Below, in pieces: positions 36,181 to 44,483 of a DNA stretch of 52,147 nucleotides. The first letter of the stretch is position 1, and each line of letters begins with the position of its first letter. The stretch covers positions 1-52,147 of the forward strand of contig DWVT01000062.1 in the NCBI GenBank assembly GCA_019120075.1, written 5' to 3'. The stretch is from Candidatus Mediterraneibacter excrementigallinarum. Lineage in GTDB: Bacteria > Bacillota > Clostridia > Lachnospirales > Lachnospiraceae. A program made the position numbers and the translations under genes. The notes under the pieces are model-generated. The model was not told where the DNA came from, ran no database searches, and saw only the letters and a list, made by a program, of their open reading frames with translations.

Positions 36181-37014
36181 ATGGACTGTTTTTACATCAT
36201 CACAAATTTATTAAAAGACAAAGATTTTGCGATCACGAACGAGATCCGCGCCTATATCGAGGACCATGGGAAGAAGTGTATTCTGTCCAGAAAAGATGAA
36301 GAGGGGCATATTATTCCAGGAACTGTCCCGGAGGAGGCGGACTGCGCTCTGGTGCTGGGAGGCGACGGAACACTGATCCGGGCCGTGCGTGATATGGGAA
36401 GAGCCAGTCTTCCGCTCCTGGGCATCAATCTGGGAACCCTGGGATATCTGGCGGAAGTGGAACTGAAAGATTTCCGTCAGGCGCTGGACCGGCTTTTTGA
36501 CAGTGTGCCGGACATTGAGGAGCGGATGATGCTGGAAGGCGTGACCGGCGATGGAAAACGGGATCTGGCGGTAAATGACATTGTTCTCGCGAGAGAAGGA
36601 AAGATACGGATTGTGCAGTTTAATCTGTATGTCAACGGAACACTGCTGAATACATACCTCGCAGACGGGGTGATCATTTCTACGCCTACAGGAAGTACGG
36701 GGTACAATCTCTCGGCAGGGGGTCCCGTGGTGGAACCCACCGCGAGTATGATCGTGATGACGCCGATCTGTTCACATGCACTTAATACCAGCAGTGTTGT
36801 GTTCTCGGCAGAGGATACGATCGAGATTGAGGTCTGTGAAGGAAGATACGGCAGACAGGAAAAGGTCTCACTGTGCTTTGACGGCGCAGAACAGAGGACT
36901 CTTGTGACCGGAGACAGAGTCTGTATCCGAAGGGCGCCCGAGACTACCCGTCTGGTGAAACTGAGCAGGGAGAGCTTTATGAAAACAATGCGCAAAAAGA
37001 TGAAAGGAAGCTGA
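36181..37014 (+). CDS. nadK: NAD kinase
   Basis: The product has 277 residues. It phosphorylates NAD to NADP. The motif LVLGGDGTLIRAVRDM (about residues 58-73) carries the GGDGT signature; NLGTLGYLAEVE, NDIVLAREG and a TPTGSTGYNLSAGGPVV loop are all family features, followed by TPICSHALN. ATG 36181, 6 nt after AGAAGAGG, is preferred over TTG 36175. It lies between tlyA and argR and is followed by argR after 4 bp. Confidence 0.96.
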   Translation: MDCFYIITNLLKDKDFAITNEIRAYIEDHGKKCILSRKDEEGHIIPGTVPEEADCALVLGGDGTLIRAVRDMGRASLPLLGINLGTLGYLAEVELKDFRQALDRLFDSVPDIEERMMLEGVTGDGKRDLAVNDIVLAREGKIRIVQFNLYVNGTLLNTYLADGVIISTPTGSTGYNLSAGGPVVEPTASMIVMTPICSHALNTSSVVFSAEDTIEIEVCEGRYGRQEKVSLCFDGAEQRTLVTGDRVCIRRAPETTRLVKLSRESFMKTMRKKMKGS

Positions 37015-37018
37015 AAAG

Positions 37019-37474
37019 ATGAAAGTCAGTCGTCATGCAAAGATCATTGAACTTATCAGTCAGTATGACATCGAAACTCAGGAGGAGCTGGCCGAGTATC
37101 TCAACCGTGCCGGATTTAAAGTGACTCAGGCGACCGTATCCAGAGACATACGGGATCTGAAACTGACCAAGGTATCTGTGAACGGAGGAAAGCAGAAATA
37201 TATCCTTCACAGACCGGAGGAAGGAATGAGTGAGAAGTATATCCGTGTTCTGAAGGACGGATATGTATCCATGGATATGGCGCAGAATATACTTGTGATC
37301 AAAACCGTCTCGGGCATGGCGATGGCGGTTGCGGCGGCGCTTGACGCCATGAAATGGAATGAAGTGGTAGGCTGTATTGCCGGGGATGATACGATCATGT
37401 GCGCTATCCGCACCACCGAGGATACAGTGGCAGTGATGGAGAAGATAAGGAAGATCGTCTCAAAAGGGATATAG
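37019..37474 (+). CDS. argR: Arginine repressor ArgR/AhrC
   Basis: The product has 151 residues. It is an arginine-responsive hexameric transcription regulator of arginine metabolism. The N-terminal winged helix shows QEELAEYLNRAGFKVTQATVSRDI (segments EELAEYLNRAGF and VTQATVSRDIRDL); the C-terminal oligomerisation and arginine-binding domain shows VVGCIAGDDTIMCAI, with the paired Asp residues that bind arginine. ATG 37019 lies 4 nt after nadK. No arginine gene is in the window, so the position reflects ancestral synteny, not a local operon function. Confidence 0.95.
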   Translation: MKVSRHAKIIELISQYDIETQEELAEYLNRAGFKVTQATVSRDIRDLKLTKVSVNGGKQKYILHRPEEGMSEKYIRVLKDGYVSMDMAQNILVIKTVSGMAMAVAAALDAMKWNEVVGCIAGDDTIMCAIRTTEDTVAVMEKIRKIVSKGI

Positions 37475-37483
37475 GTGTCGCTT

Positions 37484-39160
37484 ATGTTGAAAAATCTTTA
37501 CGTGAAAAATCTCGCTCTGATCGACGAGACAGAAGTAGAGTTTACAGAAGGGCTTAATATACTCACCGGAGAGACCGGTGCCGGCAAATCTCTTCTTCTG
37601 GGATCGGTCAACCTTGCATTGGGCGGAAAGTACAGTGCAGATATGCTGAGGAACGGCACCAGGAGCGGACTGGTCGAGATCACATTTACCGTGGACGATG
37701 AAAAGACCGTGAAACGCCTGGAAGAGCTGGATATTTACCCGGAGGACGGCTGCATTGTCCTGGGGCGAAAGCTGATGGAAGGCAGGAGCGTAAGCCGTAT
37801 CAACGGAGAAAAAGTGAATATGACTGTGCTCCGTGCAGTGGCCGGACTGCTGATCGATATCCATGGACAGCACGACAGTCAGAACCTGCTCCAGAAAAAG
37901 AACCATCTTTCTCTTCTTGATCTGTACGCAAAGCAGAAGACATCACCTCTGCTTGAAAAAATGCGTTCGGCATTTGAGGAATACCGCAGGCTTTGCCGGA
38001 AAAAGGAAGAGTCGGCGGTAGACGAGGAGGGCAGGAGGAAAGAAGCTGCCCTTGCGGAATTTGAGATCAAAGAGATCGAGGAAGCACAGCTTATACCCGG
38101 GGAGGATGAAGAACTGGAGGAAGAATACCGCAGGATGACGGAGAGCAGGCGGATCACTTCCGCTGTGGCGGAGGCATACCAGTATACGGCGGAGGATGCA
38201 AGAGGAAACGCCAGTGATTTTCTCAGCCGTGCGATCCGGGCGCTTCAGGAGGCGTCGGAGTTTGACGAGGCGGGAGCCCAGCTCTATGCTCAGCTTCTGG
38301 AGGCGGACAGTCTTCTCAATGATTTTAACAGAGAACTGTCGGAATACGCGAAAAGTTTTGAGTTCTCTGAAGAGGAGTTTCAGGAGACGGAGAACAGGCT
38401 GAATCTGTTAAATCATTTAAAGGCAAAATATGGAAAGACAGTTTCTGATGTGCTGGCATACTGTGACGAAAAAAAGCAGAGACTAAGTGAACTGGAAGAT
38501 TACGATTCTTTCATGCAGAAACTTGACGGAAAGATACAGAAAGCTCTGGATAAAGTGTCGGATATCTCGGAAAAGCTCCATTCCGTCAGGGAGAGAGCAG
38601 CCAGAGAACTGGAAAGAGAGATCGGATCACAGATGAAGGAACTTAATTTTGCGGACGCCCGGTTTGAAATCCGTCTCATCGATACCGGCCGTTACAGTGC
38701 TCTGGGAAGAGACGACGCGGAGTTCTATATGTCGGCAAATCCGGGAGAGCCGCTAAAGCCTCTCGGCAGCGTGGCCTCCGGAGGAGAACTGTCCCGTGTC
38801 ATGCTTGCCATCAAGACCGTACTTGCCGACGAGGAGGATACGCCCACACTGATCTTCGATGAAATCGACACCGGGATTTCCGGGATCACGGCAGGAAAGG
38901 TCGGGGAGAAGCTGAAGCTGATCGGAAAGAGCCGGCAGGTCCTTTGCATCACCCATCTTCCGCAGATCGCGGCAGTGGCGGATTCCCATTATCTGATCAA
39001 AAAGGAAATTGATGGAAATTCTGTGAGAACTGTGATAGAACTCCTGGACGACGATGCTTCGACGGAGGAACTGGCAAGAATGCTGGGAGGAGCCAATATT
39101 ACGGGAAATATCCTTGAGAGCGCAAGAGAGATGAAACAACTGGCAAAGAGTGAAATATAA
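37484..39160 (+). CDS. recN: DNA repair protein RecN
   Basis: The product has 558 residues. RecN is an SMC-like ATPase recruited early to DNA double-strand breaks. Walker A GETGAGKSLLLGS lies near residue 30; a long charged coiled-coil region spans about 150-380; the ABC signature SGGELSRVMLAI and Walker B TLIFDEIDTGISG are near the C-terminus. ATG 37484 gives the conserved MLKNLYVKNLALID start; GTG 37475 is an alternative directly after the argR stop. A strong terminator follows 34 bp after the stop. Confidence 0.96.
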   Translation: MLKNLYVKNLALIDETEVEFTEGLNILTGETGAGKSLLLGSVNLALGGKYSADMLRNGTRSGLVEITFTVDDEKTVKRLEELDIYPEDGCIVLGRKLMEGRSVSRINGEKVNMTVLRAVAGLLIDIHGQHDSQNLLQKKNHLSLLDLYAKQKTSPLLEKMRSAFEEYRRLCRKKEESAVDEEGRRKEAALAEFEIKEIEEAQLIPGEDEELEEEYRRMTESRRITSAVAEAYQYTAEDARGNASDFLSRAIRALQEASEFDEAGAQLYAQLLEADSLLNDFNRELSEYAKSFEFSEEEFQETENRLNLLNHLKAKYGKTVSDVLAYCDEKKQRLSELEDYDSFMQKLDGKIQKALDKVSDISEKLHSVRERAARELEREIGSQMKELNFADARFEIRLIDTGRYSALGRDDAEFYMSANPGEPLKPLGSVASGGELSRVMLAIKTVLADEEDTPTLIFDEIDTGISGITAGKVGEKLKLIGKSRQVLCITHLPQIAAVADSHYLIKKEIDGNSVRTVIELLDDDASTEELARMLGGANITGNILESAREMKQLAKSEI

Positions 39161-39194
39161 TACCAGTGTGAAATGAGTCACACCCACACATACT

Positions 39195-39224
39195 AAAAGC
39201 GGATACAGTTTGTATCCGCTTTTT
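39195..39224 (+). terminator. Terminator of the nusB-recN gene block
   Basis: AAAAGCGGATAC (39195-39206), loop AGTTT, GTATCCGCTTTT (39212-39223): a 12-bp perfect stem with A and T tracts on either side, so it could work in both directions. Confidence 0.92.
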
Positions 39225-39316
39225 GCGCGATAAGCCCGGCAAGCGGCTTTGCCGTGAGCTGCCCGGGATATCGCGGCGGACAAGGGAAGATCCTCTTCTC
39301 CTGTCCGATTACAGAG
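39225..39316 (+). other. Hairpin-rich spacer upstream of spoIVB
   Basis: CGCGATA...CCCGG (from 39226) pairs with CCGGG..TATCGCG (to about 39272), and GGACAAGGGAAGA pairs with the segment ending CTCCTGTCC just after it (about 39277-39307). I could not find a clear sigma-G or sigma-F promoter here even though spoIVB homologues are forespore-controlled. Confidence 0.45.
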
Positions 39317-39332
39317 AAAGGGTGTGGTTGAT

Positions 39333-40409
39333 ATGGAAAGAGGCCGGAGGCAGACAAAAAAATGTCTACTGACGGCGGTTTTCCTGATGTTTGCCGCCTG
39401 TGCCGGCTGGGTCTTCGCCGGTGCGCTGGAACAGGAAAACGAGATCAGACAGGCGGAGGCCAGCACGAAGACGGCAAGTGAGACCGTACTTCTGGGCGGC
39501 ATGCCGGTGGGAATCTATATGGAGACGGACGGCGTCATGGTCCTGAGCACGGAGACTATGACAGGGATTGACGGCAGCGAGCATGAGCCGGCGGCAGGAC
39601 TGGTACAGTCCGGGGATTATATTACCGCGGTAAACGGTGAGGTGATAAACGGAAAATCGGAACTGCTTGATGTGGTAGATCATCTTGACAGCGAAAACGT
39701 AGTACTCACCCTCCAGAGAGGCGATAAGACAATGGATGTGCGGATACGGCCGGTAGAGTGCGGGCCCGGTGAATATAAGCTGGGAATCTGGGTCAGAGAC
39801 AATGTGCAGGGGCTTGGAACAGTCACATTTGTGACAGGGCAGAGCCGGTTCGGCGCTCTCGGGCATGGGATTCACGATGTGGACACAAATGTCCTTATGT
39901 CAGTAGCAGGAGGAACACTGTATAAGACGAGCATTCAGGATATACTGAAAGGTGAGGACGGGAGTCCGGGGACGATGGAAGGAATCATTGTTTATAACAG
40001 TTACAATATTCTTGGGAGTATCGACAAGAACACGGAGGCGGGAATCTATGGGACGGTAGACCGGCTGGACCAGCTTTTTGACGAGCAGATTCCTATCGAG
40101 ACGGCGTCCACGGATGAGATAGAGACAGGAAGCGCCACGATCCGATGCTTTGTCGATAATGAACTGAAAGAGTATGAAATCCAGGTGACAGATATCGACA
40201 GGTCAGGCAAAGAAATCAACAAAGGCCTGGTGATCCAGGTCACAGATCCTGAACTTCTTGAAAAAACGGGAGGTATCATACAGGGAATGAGCGGAAGCCC
40301 TATCATTCAGAATGGAAAACTGATAGGTGCTGTTACACATGTATTTGTCCAGGATTCGACAAAGGGGTATGGGATATTTATTGAAAATATGCTGGACCAG
40401 GTAAAATAA
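39333..40409 (+). CDS. spoIVB: SpoIVB serine peptidase (stage IV sporulation protein B)
   Basis: The product has 358 residues. SpoIVB is made in the forespore, secreted into the intermembrane space and cleaves SpoIVFA, triggering pro-sigma-K processing. An N-terminal membrane anchor (about 10-30) precedes a PDZ domain (about 70-140) and an S55 chymotrypsin-like peptidase domain. The catalytic His is probably His178 in GALGHGI and the catalytic Ser is Ser322 in GMSGSPI. ATG 39333 lies 10 nt after AAAGGG; the GTG at 39324 is too close. Location between recN and spo0A matches Bacillus exactly. Confidence 0.95.
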   Translation: MERGRRQTKKCLLTAVFLMFAACAGWVFAGALEQENEIRQAEASTKTASETVLLGGMPVGIYMETDGVMVLSTETMTGIDGSEHEPAAGLVQSGDYITAVNGEVINGKSELLDVVDHLDSENVVLTLQRGDKTMDVRIRPVECGPGEYKLGIWVRDNVQGLGTVTFVTGQSRFGALGHGIHDVDTNVLMSVAGGTLYKTSIQDILKGEDGSPGTMEGIIVYNSYNILGSIDKNTEAGIYGTVDRLDQLFDEQIPIETASTDEIETGSATIRCFVDNELKEYEIQVTDIDRSGKEINKGLVIQVTDPELLEKTGGIIQGMSGSPIIQNGKLIGAVTHVFVQDSTKGYGIFIENMLDQVK

Positions 40410-40414
40410 TCTGA

Positions 40415-40437
40415 TTTGTCGAATTTTGTGTCGAATT
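40415..40437 (+). promoter_or_regulatory. Two tandem 0A boxes upstream of spo0A
   Basis: TTGTCGAA (40416-40423) and TGTCGAA (40429-40435) in the same orientation, 13 bp apart, match the Spo0A binding motif TGTCGAA. They lie 20-39 bp upstream of the -35, the usual place for an activator, suggesting Spo0A~P autoregulation. Experimental proof is lacking. Confidence 0.75.
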
Positions 40438-40454
40438 AGTGCTACAAAAACTCC

Positions 40455-40483
40455 TTGATTCCGCAAATTAAGACCATTATAAT
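40455..40483 (+). promoter_or_regulatory. Sigma-A promoter of spo0A
   Basis: TTGATT (40455-40460), a 17-nt spacer and TATAAT (40478-40483), about 50 bp before the ATG. I did not find a sigma-H type promoter of the B. subtilis Ps kind. Confidence 0.8.
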
Positions 40484-40535
40484 AAGCAAGTGGCGTTTTT
40501 AAAGATGGTTCTCAAAGTCTGAAGGAGAGAAGAGT

Positions 40536-41327
40536 ATGGAGCATTTGAGTGTGGCCGTCGCTGACGACAACCAGAGAATCCTCGACATGCTTGAAACTGT
40601 CATAGGCATGGATAAAGAGCTGGATCTGGTTGGAAAAGCAAAGAACGGTGAAGAGATGTGTCAGATTATCAAAAACAGACATCCGGATGTTGTTCTTCTC
40701 GACCTGATTATGCCGAAAATGGACGGATTGACTGTGATGGAGCGCATCAATCAGGACACGAGTTTAGACAAACGTCCGTATTTTATCGTGATCACAGCGG
40801 TGGGACAGGAAAAGATCACAGAAGACGCCTTTAACAAGGGCGCGAATTACTATGTCATGAAGCCGTTTAACAACGAAATGTTGCTGAACAGGATAAAATC
40901 CGTCAGAAAACTGTCGCGAAACACAGAAAGAAAAAATGACGATGTCATTGCAGAAAATACAACAGGGGGAGAAAATCTGGAAACACGCGTGACAAACATG
41001 CTCCATGAGATCGGGATCCCGGCACATATCAAGGGGTATCACTATCTCAGGGACGCGATCATCATGGCGGTGGAAGACATGGATGTGCTCAATGCGATCA
41101 CGAAGGTCCTGTATCCCACAGTAGCCAAAAAGTATCAGACCACCTCGAGCCGTGTAGAGAGGGCGATCCGGCATGCCATTGAGGTGGCCTGGAGCAGAGG
41201 AAAACTTGACACGCTTGACGAGCTGTTCGGCTACACTGTAAGTACAGGGAAGGGAAAGCCTACAAACTCAGAATTTATCGCACTGATCGCCGATACGATC
41301 CAGCTGGAGTACAGGCACAGAAACTGA
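40536..41327 (+). CDS. spo0A: Sporulation master regulator Spo0A
   Basis: The product has 263 residues. Spo0A is the response regulator that commits the cell to sporulation. The receiver domain (about 1-125) has the acidic pocket AVADDNQ (Asp10, Asp11), phospho-acceptor Asp56 in [14 protein letters not shown], and Lys in YVMKPF. The DNA-binding domain (about 150-263) has the Spo0A-specific recognition segment [18 protein letters not shown] 40536 follows AAGGAGAGA. It follows spoIVB, as in essentially all endospore formers. Confidence 0.98.
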   Translation: MEHLSVAVADDNQRILDMLETVIGMDKELDLVGKAKNGEEMCQIIKNRHPDVVLLDLIMPKMDGLTVMERINQDTSLDKRPYFIVITAVGQEKITEDAFNKGANYYVMKPFNNEMLLNRIKSVRKLSRNTERKNDDVIAENTTGGENLETRVTNMLHEIGIPAHIKGYHYLRDAIIMAVEDMDVLNAITKVLYPTVAKKYQTTSSRVERAIRHAIEVAWSRGKLDTLDELFGYTVSTGKGKPTNSEFIALIADTIQLEYRHRN

Positions 41328-41372
41328 TGCAGCCGGGGCGCGCAGTTCAGAGAAGTACAGTAATAAAATCCT

Positions 41373-41400
41373 TTGCATTATGGGGAAAATGAGGTATAAT
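41373..41400 (+). promoter_or_regulatory. Sigma-A promoter of the glgA-met-hydrogenase unit
   Basis: TTGCAT (41373-41378), a 16-nt spacer and TATAAT (41395-41400), 53 bp before the glgA ATG. No terminator is obvious between spo0A and this promoter. Confidence 0.77.
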
Positions 41401-41453
41401 GGTCAATAGTGAAAGCCGTGTGGCGATTATTGCGAAAAATGGAGGATAGTAGT

Positions 41454-42902
41454 ATGAAAAACATTTTGTTTGCTTCTTCAGAATGTGTACCCTTTATCAA
41501 GACAGGCGGTCTTGCAGACGTTGTAGGCTCACTTCCCAAGGAATTTGATAAAGAGAAATATGATGTCCGTGTCGTTCTTCCAAAATATACCTGCATGAAG
41601 CAGGAGTGGAAAGACAGGATGGAGTATGTGAGTCATTTCTATATGGACATCGCGGGCCAGAACCAGTATGTCGGGATCATGAAAACGGTCCTGAACGACA
41701 TTACATTCTATTTTATCGACAACGAACACTATTTCAGCGGTTTTGCGCCGTATGACGGAGATCCGAAGTGGGGGATCGAGAAGTTCGCATTCTTCTCCAA
41801 AGCCGTGCTGAGTATCCTGCCGGTGATCGGATTCCGCCCGGATCTGATCCACTGCCATGACTGGCAGACCGGTCTGATCCCTGTATATCTTGATAATTTC
41901 CGTTATCTCGGCGAGTACTATCGGGGAATCAAAACGGTGATGACGATACATAACCTGAAATTCCAGGGAGTATGGGACACAAAGACGGTCAGAGGAATCA
42001 CAGGACTGCCGGAATATTATTTCGTTCCGGACAAGATGGAGGCATACAAGGACGCGAACCTGTTAAAGGGCGGTATCGTCTATGCGGATAAAGTAACTAC
42101 GGTGAGCCAGAGTTATGCGGAAGAGATCAAAACGCCGTTCTACGGCGAGGGACTGGACGGACTGATGTCCGCGCGTTCCAATGACCTGGTGGGAATCGTG
42201 AACGGACTGGATTATGATGACTGGAATCCGGCAACAGACAACCGGATCGCGCAGAACTTTACGATCGAAAACTTCCGCAAGAACAAGGTGATGAACAAGA
42301 CGGCGCTTCAGGAAGAACTGGGACTGAACAGAGACCCGCATGTCATGCTGATCGGTATGGTTTCCCGTCTGACGGATCAGAAAGGGTTCGATCTGATCGA
42401 TTACGTGATGGACGAGCTGTGTCAGGATGCGGTACAGATCGTGGTTCTGGGAACCGGCGATGTGAAGTATGAAAACATGTTCCGTCATTTTGCATGGAAA
42501 TATTCGGGAAGAGTATCCGCCAACATCTACTATTCTGATGAGCTCTCACATAAGATCTATGCGTCCTGTGACTCTTTCCTGATGCCTTCTCTGTTTGAGC
42601 CATGCGGACTGAGCCAGCTCATGAGCCTTCGCTACGGAACGCTTCCGATCGTAAGAGAGACCGGAGGACTCAAAGATACAGTGGAGCCGTATAATGAGTA
42701 CGAGAAGACAGGAACCGGATTCAGCTTCTCAAATTACAATGCTCATGAGATGCTGAACACGATCCGTTATGCGGAGCGGATCTATTATGACAGAAAGAGA
42801 GACTGGAACAAGATCGTGGAGAGAGCCATGAGCCAGGATTTCTCATGGAAGACTTCTGCAAGGAAATATGAAGAACTGTACAGGGGCCTTATCGGAGAAT
42901 AG
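41454..42902 (+). CDS. glgA: Glycogen synthase (ADP-glucose, GT5 family)
   Basis: The product has 482 residues. GlgA extends alpha-1,4-glucan chains from ADP-glucose. The N-terminal lysine motif is ECVPFIKTGGLADVVGSLP; TVMTIHNLKFQG, HCHDWQTGLIPVYL and the C-terminal loop segments FLMPSLFEPCGLSQL and IVRETGGLKDTV are diagnostic for the GT5 fold. ATG 41454 follows TGGAGG; the longer frame from 41409 lies within the leader. Other glycogen genes are absent, so glgA here appears as a single gene ahead of metF (15 bp apart). Confidence 0.96.
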   Translation: MKNILFASSECVPFIKTGGLADVVGSLPKEFDKEKYDVRVVLPKYTCMKQEWKDRMEYVSHFYMDIAGQNQYVGIMKTVLNDITFYFIDNEHYFSGFAPYDGDPKWGIEKFAFFSKAVLSILPVIGFRPDLIHCHDWQTGLIPVYLDNFRYLGEYYRGIKTVMTIHNLKFQGVWDTKTVRGITGLPEYYFVPDKMEAYKDANLLKGGIVYADKVTTVSQSYAEEIKTPFYGEGLDGLMSARSNDLVGIVNGLDYDDWNPATDNRIAQNFTIENFRKNKVMNKTALQEELGLNRDPHVMLIGMVSRLTDQKGFDLIDYVMDELCQDAVQIVVLGTGDVKYENMFRHFAWKYSGRVSANIYYSDELSHKIYASCDSFLMPSLFEPCGLSQLMSLRYGTLPIVRETGGLKDTVEPYNEYEKTGTGFSFSNYNAHEMLNTIRYAERIYYDRKRDWNKIVERAMSQDFSWKTSARKYEELYRGLIGE

Positions 42903-42917
42903 GAGTAAATACACTGA

Positions 42918-43787
42918 ATGAAGATCATTGACAGACTGAACGAAGACAGAATACACATATCCTTTGAGGTGTTTCCTCCCAAGACGGATGAAGGGATAGA
43001 GAAAGTCCTTGCGACGACAGATGAGATCGCAAAACTGGATCCCGCATTTATCAGCGTTACATATGGCGCCGGCGGAGGTACGAGCAAAAATACTGCAAGG
43101 ATCGCTTCTCACATCAAGAATGATCTCCATGTTCTGAGTCTGGCTCATCTGACCTGCGCTTCTTCCACGAAAGATGAAGTGCGCAGGGTGATCGAGAATC
43201 TGAAAAATCTGGGAATCGAGAATATCCTCGCCTTGCGCGGGGATATTCCGGCGAATATGACTTTTCCGGATGCGGACCGGTTCCGTTATGCCTGGGAACT
43301 GGTTGAGGAGATCCGGCGTCACGGAGATTTCTGTATCGGAGCGGCCTGCTATCCGGAGGGACATGTGGAGAATGAACATAAAGCGGATGACATCAGATAC
43401 CTGAAACAGAAGGTGGACTGCGGAGTGGACTTCCTTACCACACAGATGTTTTTTGACAATGACATCCACTATAATTTCCTCTACCGGATCCGGGAGGCCG
43501 GGATCACGGTGCCGGTGCTGCCCGGCATCATGCCGATCACAAGCGCGTCGCAGATGAAGCGCAGCCAGGAACTCTCCGGAACTGTGTTCCCGAGAAGGTT
43601 CCTCTCGATCCTCGACCGGTTTGGAAGTTCCCCTGAGGCGATGAAGCAGGCGGGAATCGCCTATGCCACGGATCAGATCATCGATCTGCTGGCAAACGGC
43701 GTGAAGAATATACACATTTATTCGATGAACAAGCCGGATGTTGCGGCTGCGATTATGGGCAATCTTTCGGAGATCATCAAATGTTAG
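42918..43787 (+). CDS. metF: 5,10-Methylenetetrahydrofolate reductase
   Basis: The product has 289 residues. MetF reduces methylene-THF to methyl-THF, the methyl donor for methionine synthase. The TIM-barrel features are clear: HISFEVFPPKTDEG, FISVTYGAGGG, LRGDIP and the FFDNDIHYNF segment; YPEGHVE and LPGIMPIT follow. It is of the short bacterial type without a C-terminal regulatory domain. The electron donor (NADH, ferredoxin, other) cannot be read. The ribosome binding site AGGAG lies about 12 nt before ATG 42918. It is followed by two methionine synthase genes. Confidence 0.95.
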   Translation: MKIIDRLNEDRIHISFEVFPPKTDEGIEKVLATTDEIAKLDPAFISVTYGAGGGTSKNTARIASHIKNDLHVLSLAHLTCASSTKDEVRRVIENLKNLGIENILALRGDIPANMTFPDADRFRYAWELVEEIRRHGDFCIGAACYPEGHVENEHKADDIRYLKQKVDCGVDFLTTQMFFDNDIHYNFLYRIREAGITVPVLPGIMPITSASQMKRSQELSGTVFPRRFLSILDRFGSSPEAMKQAGIAYATDQIIDLLANGVKNIHIYSMNKPDVAAAIMGNLSEIIKC

Positions 43788-43795
43788 GAGCGAAT

Positions 43796-44437
43796 ATGGA
43801 AAGACGGGAAAAAGAAGCCGTCCGTTATCTGGGATTCGGAAAAAATGCGGTGGATGACAGAACTCTGGCGCTGATCCGGGAATCGTTTGAAGACCTGGAC
43901 CGGGAAGCCGGTAAGAAGTCAGTCCACCGTGTTTTTGATATGGAACAGACGGCGGAAGACAGGATCGTGATCGGTCCGATGGACATCAAAAGCAGAAGTC
44001 TGGGAAGAAATCTGAAAGGATGCGAAAAAGTCGTCCTGTTCGGAGCGACTCTGGGAACCGGCGTGGACCGGCTGATCACCAGGACTTCCCTGACCAATAT
44101 GGCGAAGGCAGCTGTGCTGCAGGCGTGTGCCGCGGCGCTTCTGGAAGAATACTGCGACGACTGTCAGGAGAAGATAGGGGAAGAGATGGGAAAGGAAGGA
44201 ATGTATCTGCGCCCCCGTTTCAGCCCTGGTTACGGCGATTTCAATATCAGACATCAGGAGACACTCATGCGTATGCTGGACTGCGCGAAGACCATTGGCC
44301 TTACCATGACGGACAGTTTCATGATGACGCCTACGAAATCGGTGACCGCACTGATCGGAGCAGGAAAACTCAGGATGAACTGTCCTGTGTCCGGCTGTGA
44401 GACATGTGGAAAGAAGGACTGCTCCTTCCGGCGGTAA
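43796..44437 (+). CDS. Stand-alone methionine synthase activation-domain protein
   Basis: The product has 213 residues. It resembles the AdoMet-binding reactivation domain that normally forms the C-terminus of MetH and rescues oxidised cob(II)alamin. The signature RPRFSPGYGDFNIRHQ (about 140-155) matches the MetH R-x-SPGYG motif; VLFGATLGTGVDRLI is also typical. The tail ends with CPVSGCETCGKKDCSFRR, a Cys-rich segment that could bind a metal or Fe-S cluster; this is not part of the classical domain. ATG 43796 lies 5 nt after AGGAG; ATG 43781, overlapping metF by 7 bp, is the alternative. metH follows after 46 bp. Confidence 0.87.
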   Translation: MERREKEAVRYLGFGKNAVDDRTLALIRESFEDLDREAGKKSVHRVFDMEQTAEDRIVIGPMDIKSRSLGRNLKGCEKVVLFGATLGTGVDRLITRTSLTNMAKAAVLQACAAALLEEYCDDCQEKIGEEMGKEGMYLRPRFSPGYGDFNIRHQETLMRMLDCAKTIGLTMTDSFMMTPTKSVTALIGAGKLRMNCPVSGCETCGKKDCSFRR

Positions 44438-44483
44438 ACACAGAAGATGGCAGGAACACGGCAGAAAAAGAAAGGATACAGAT

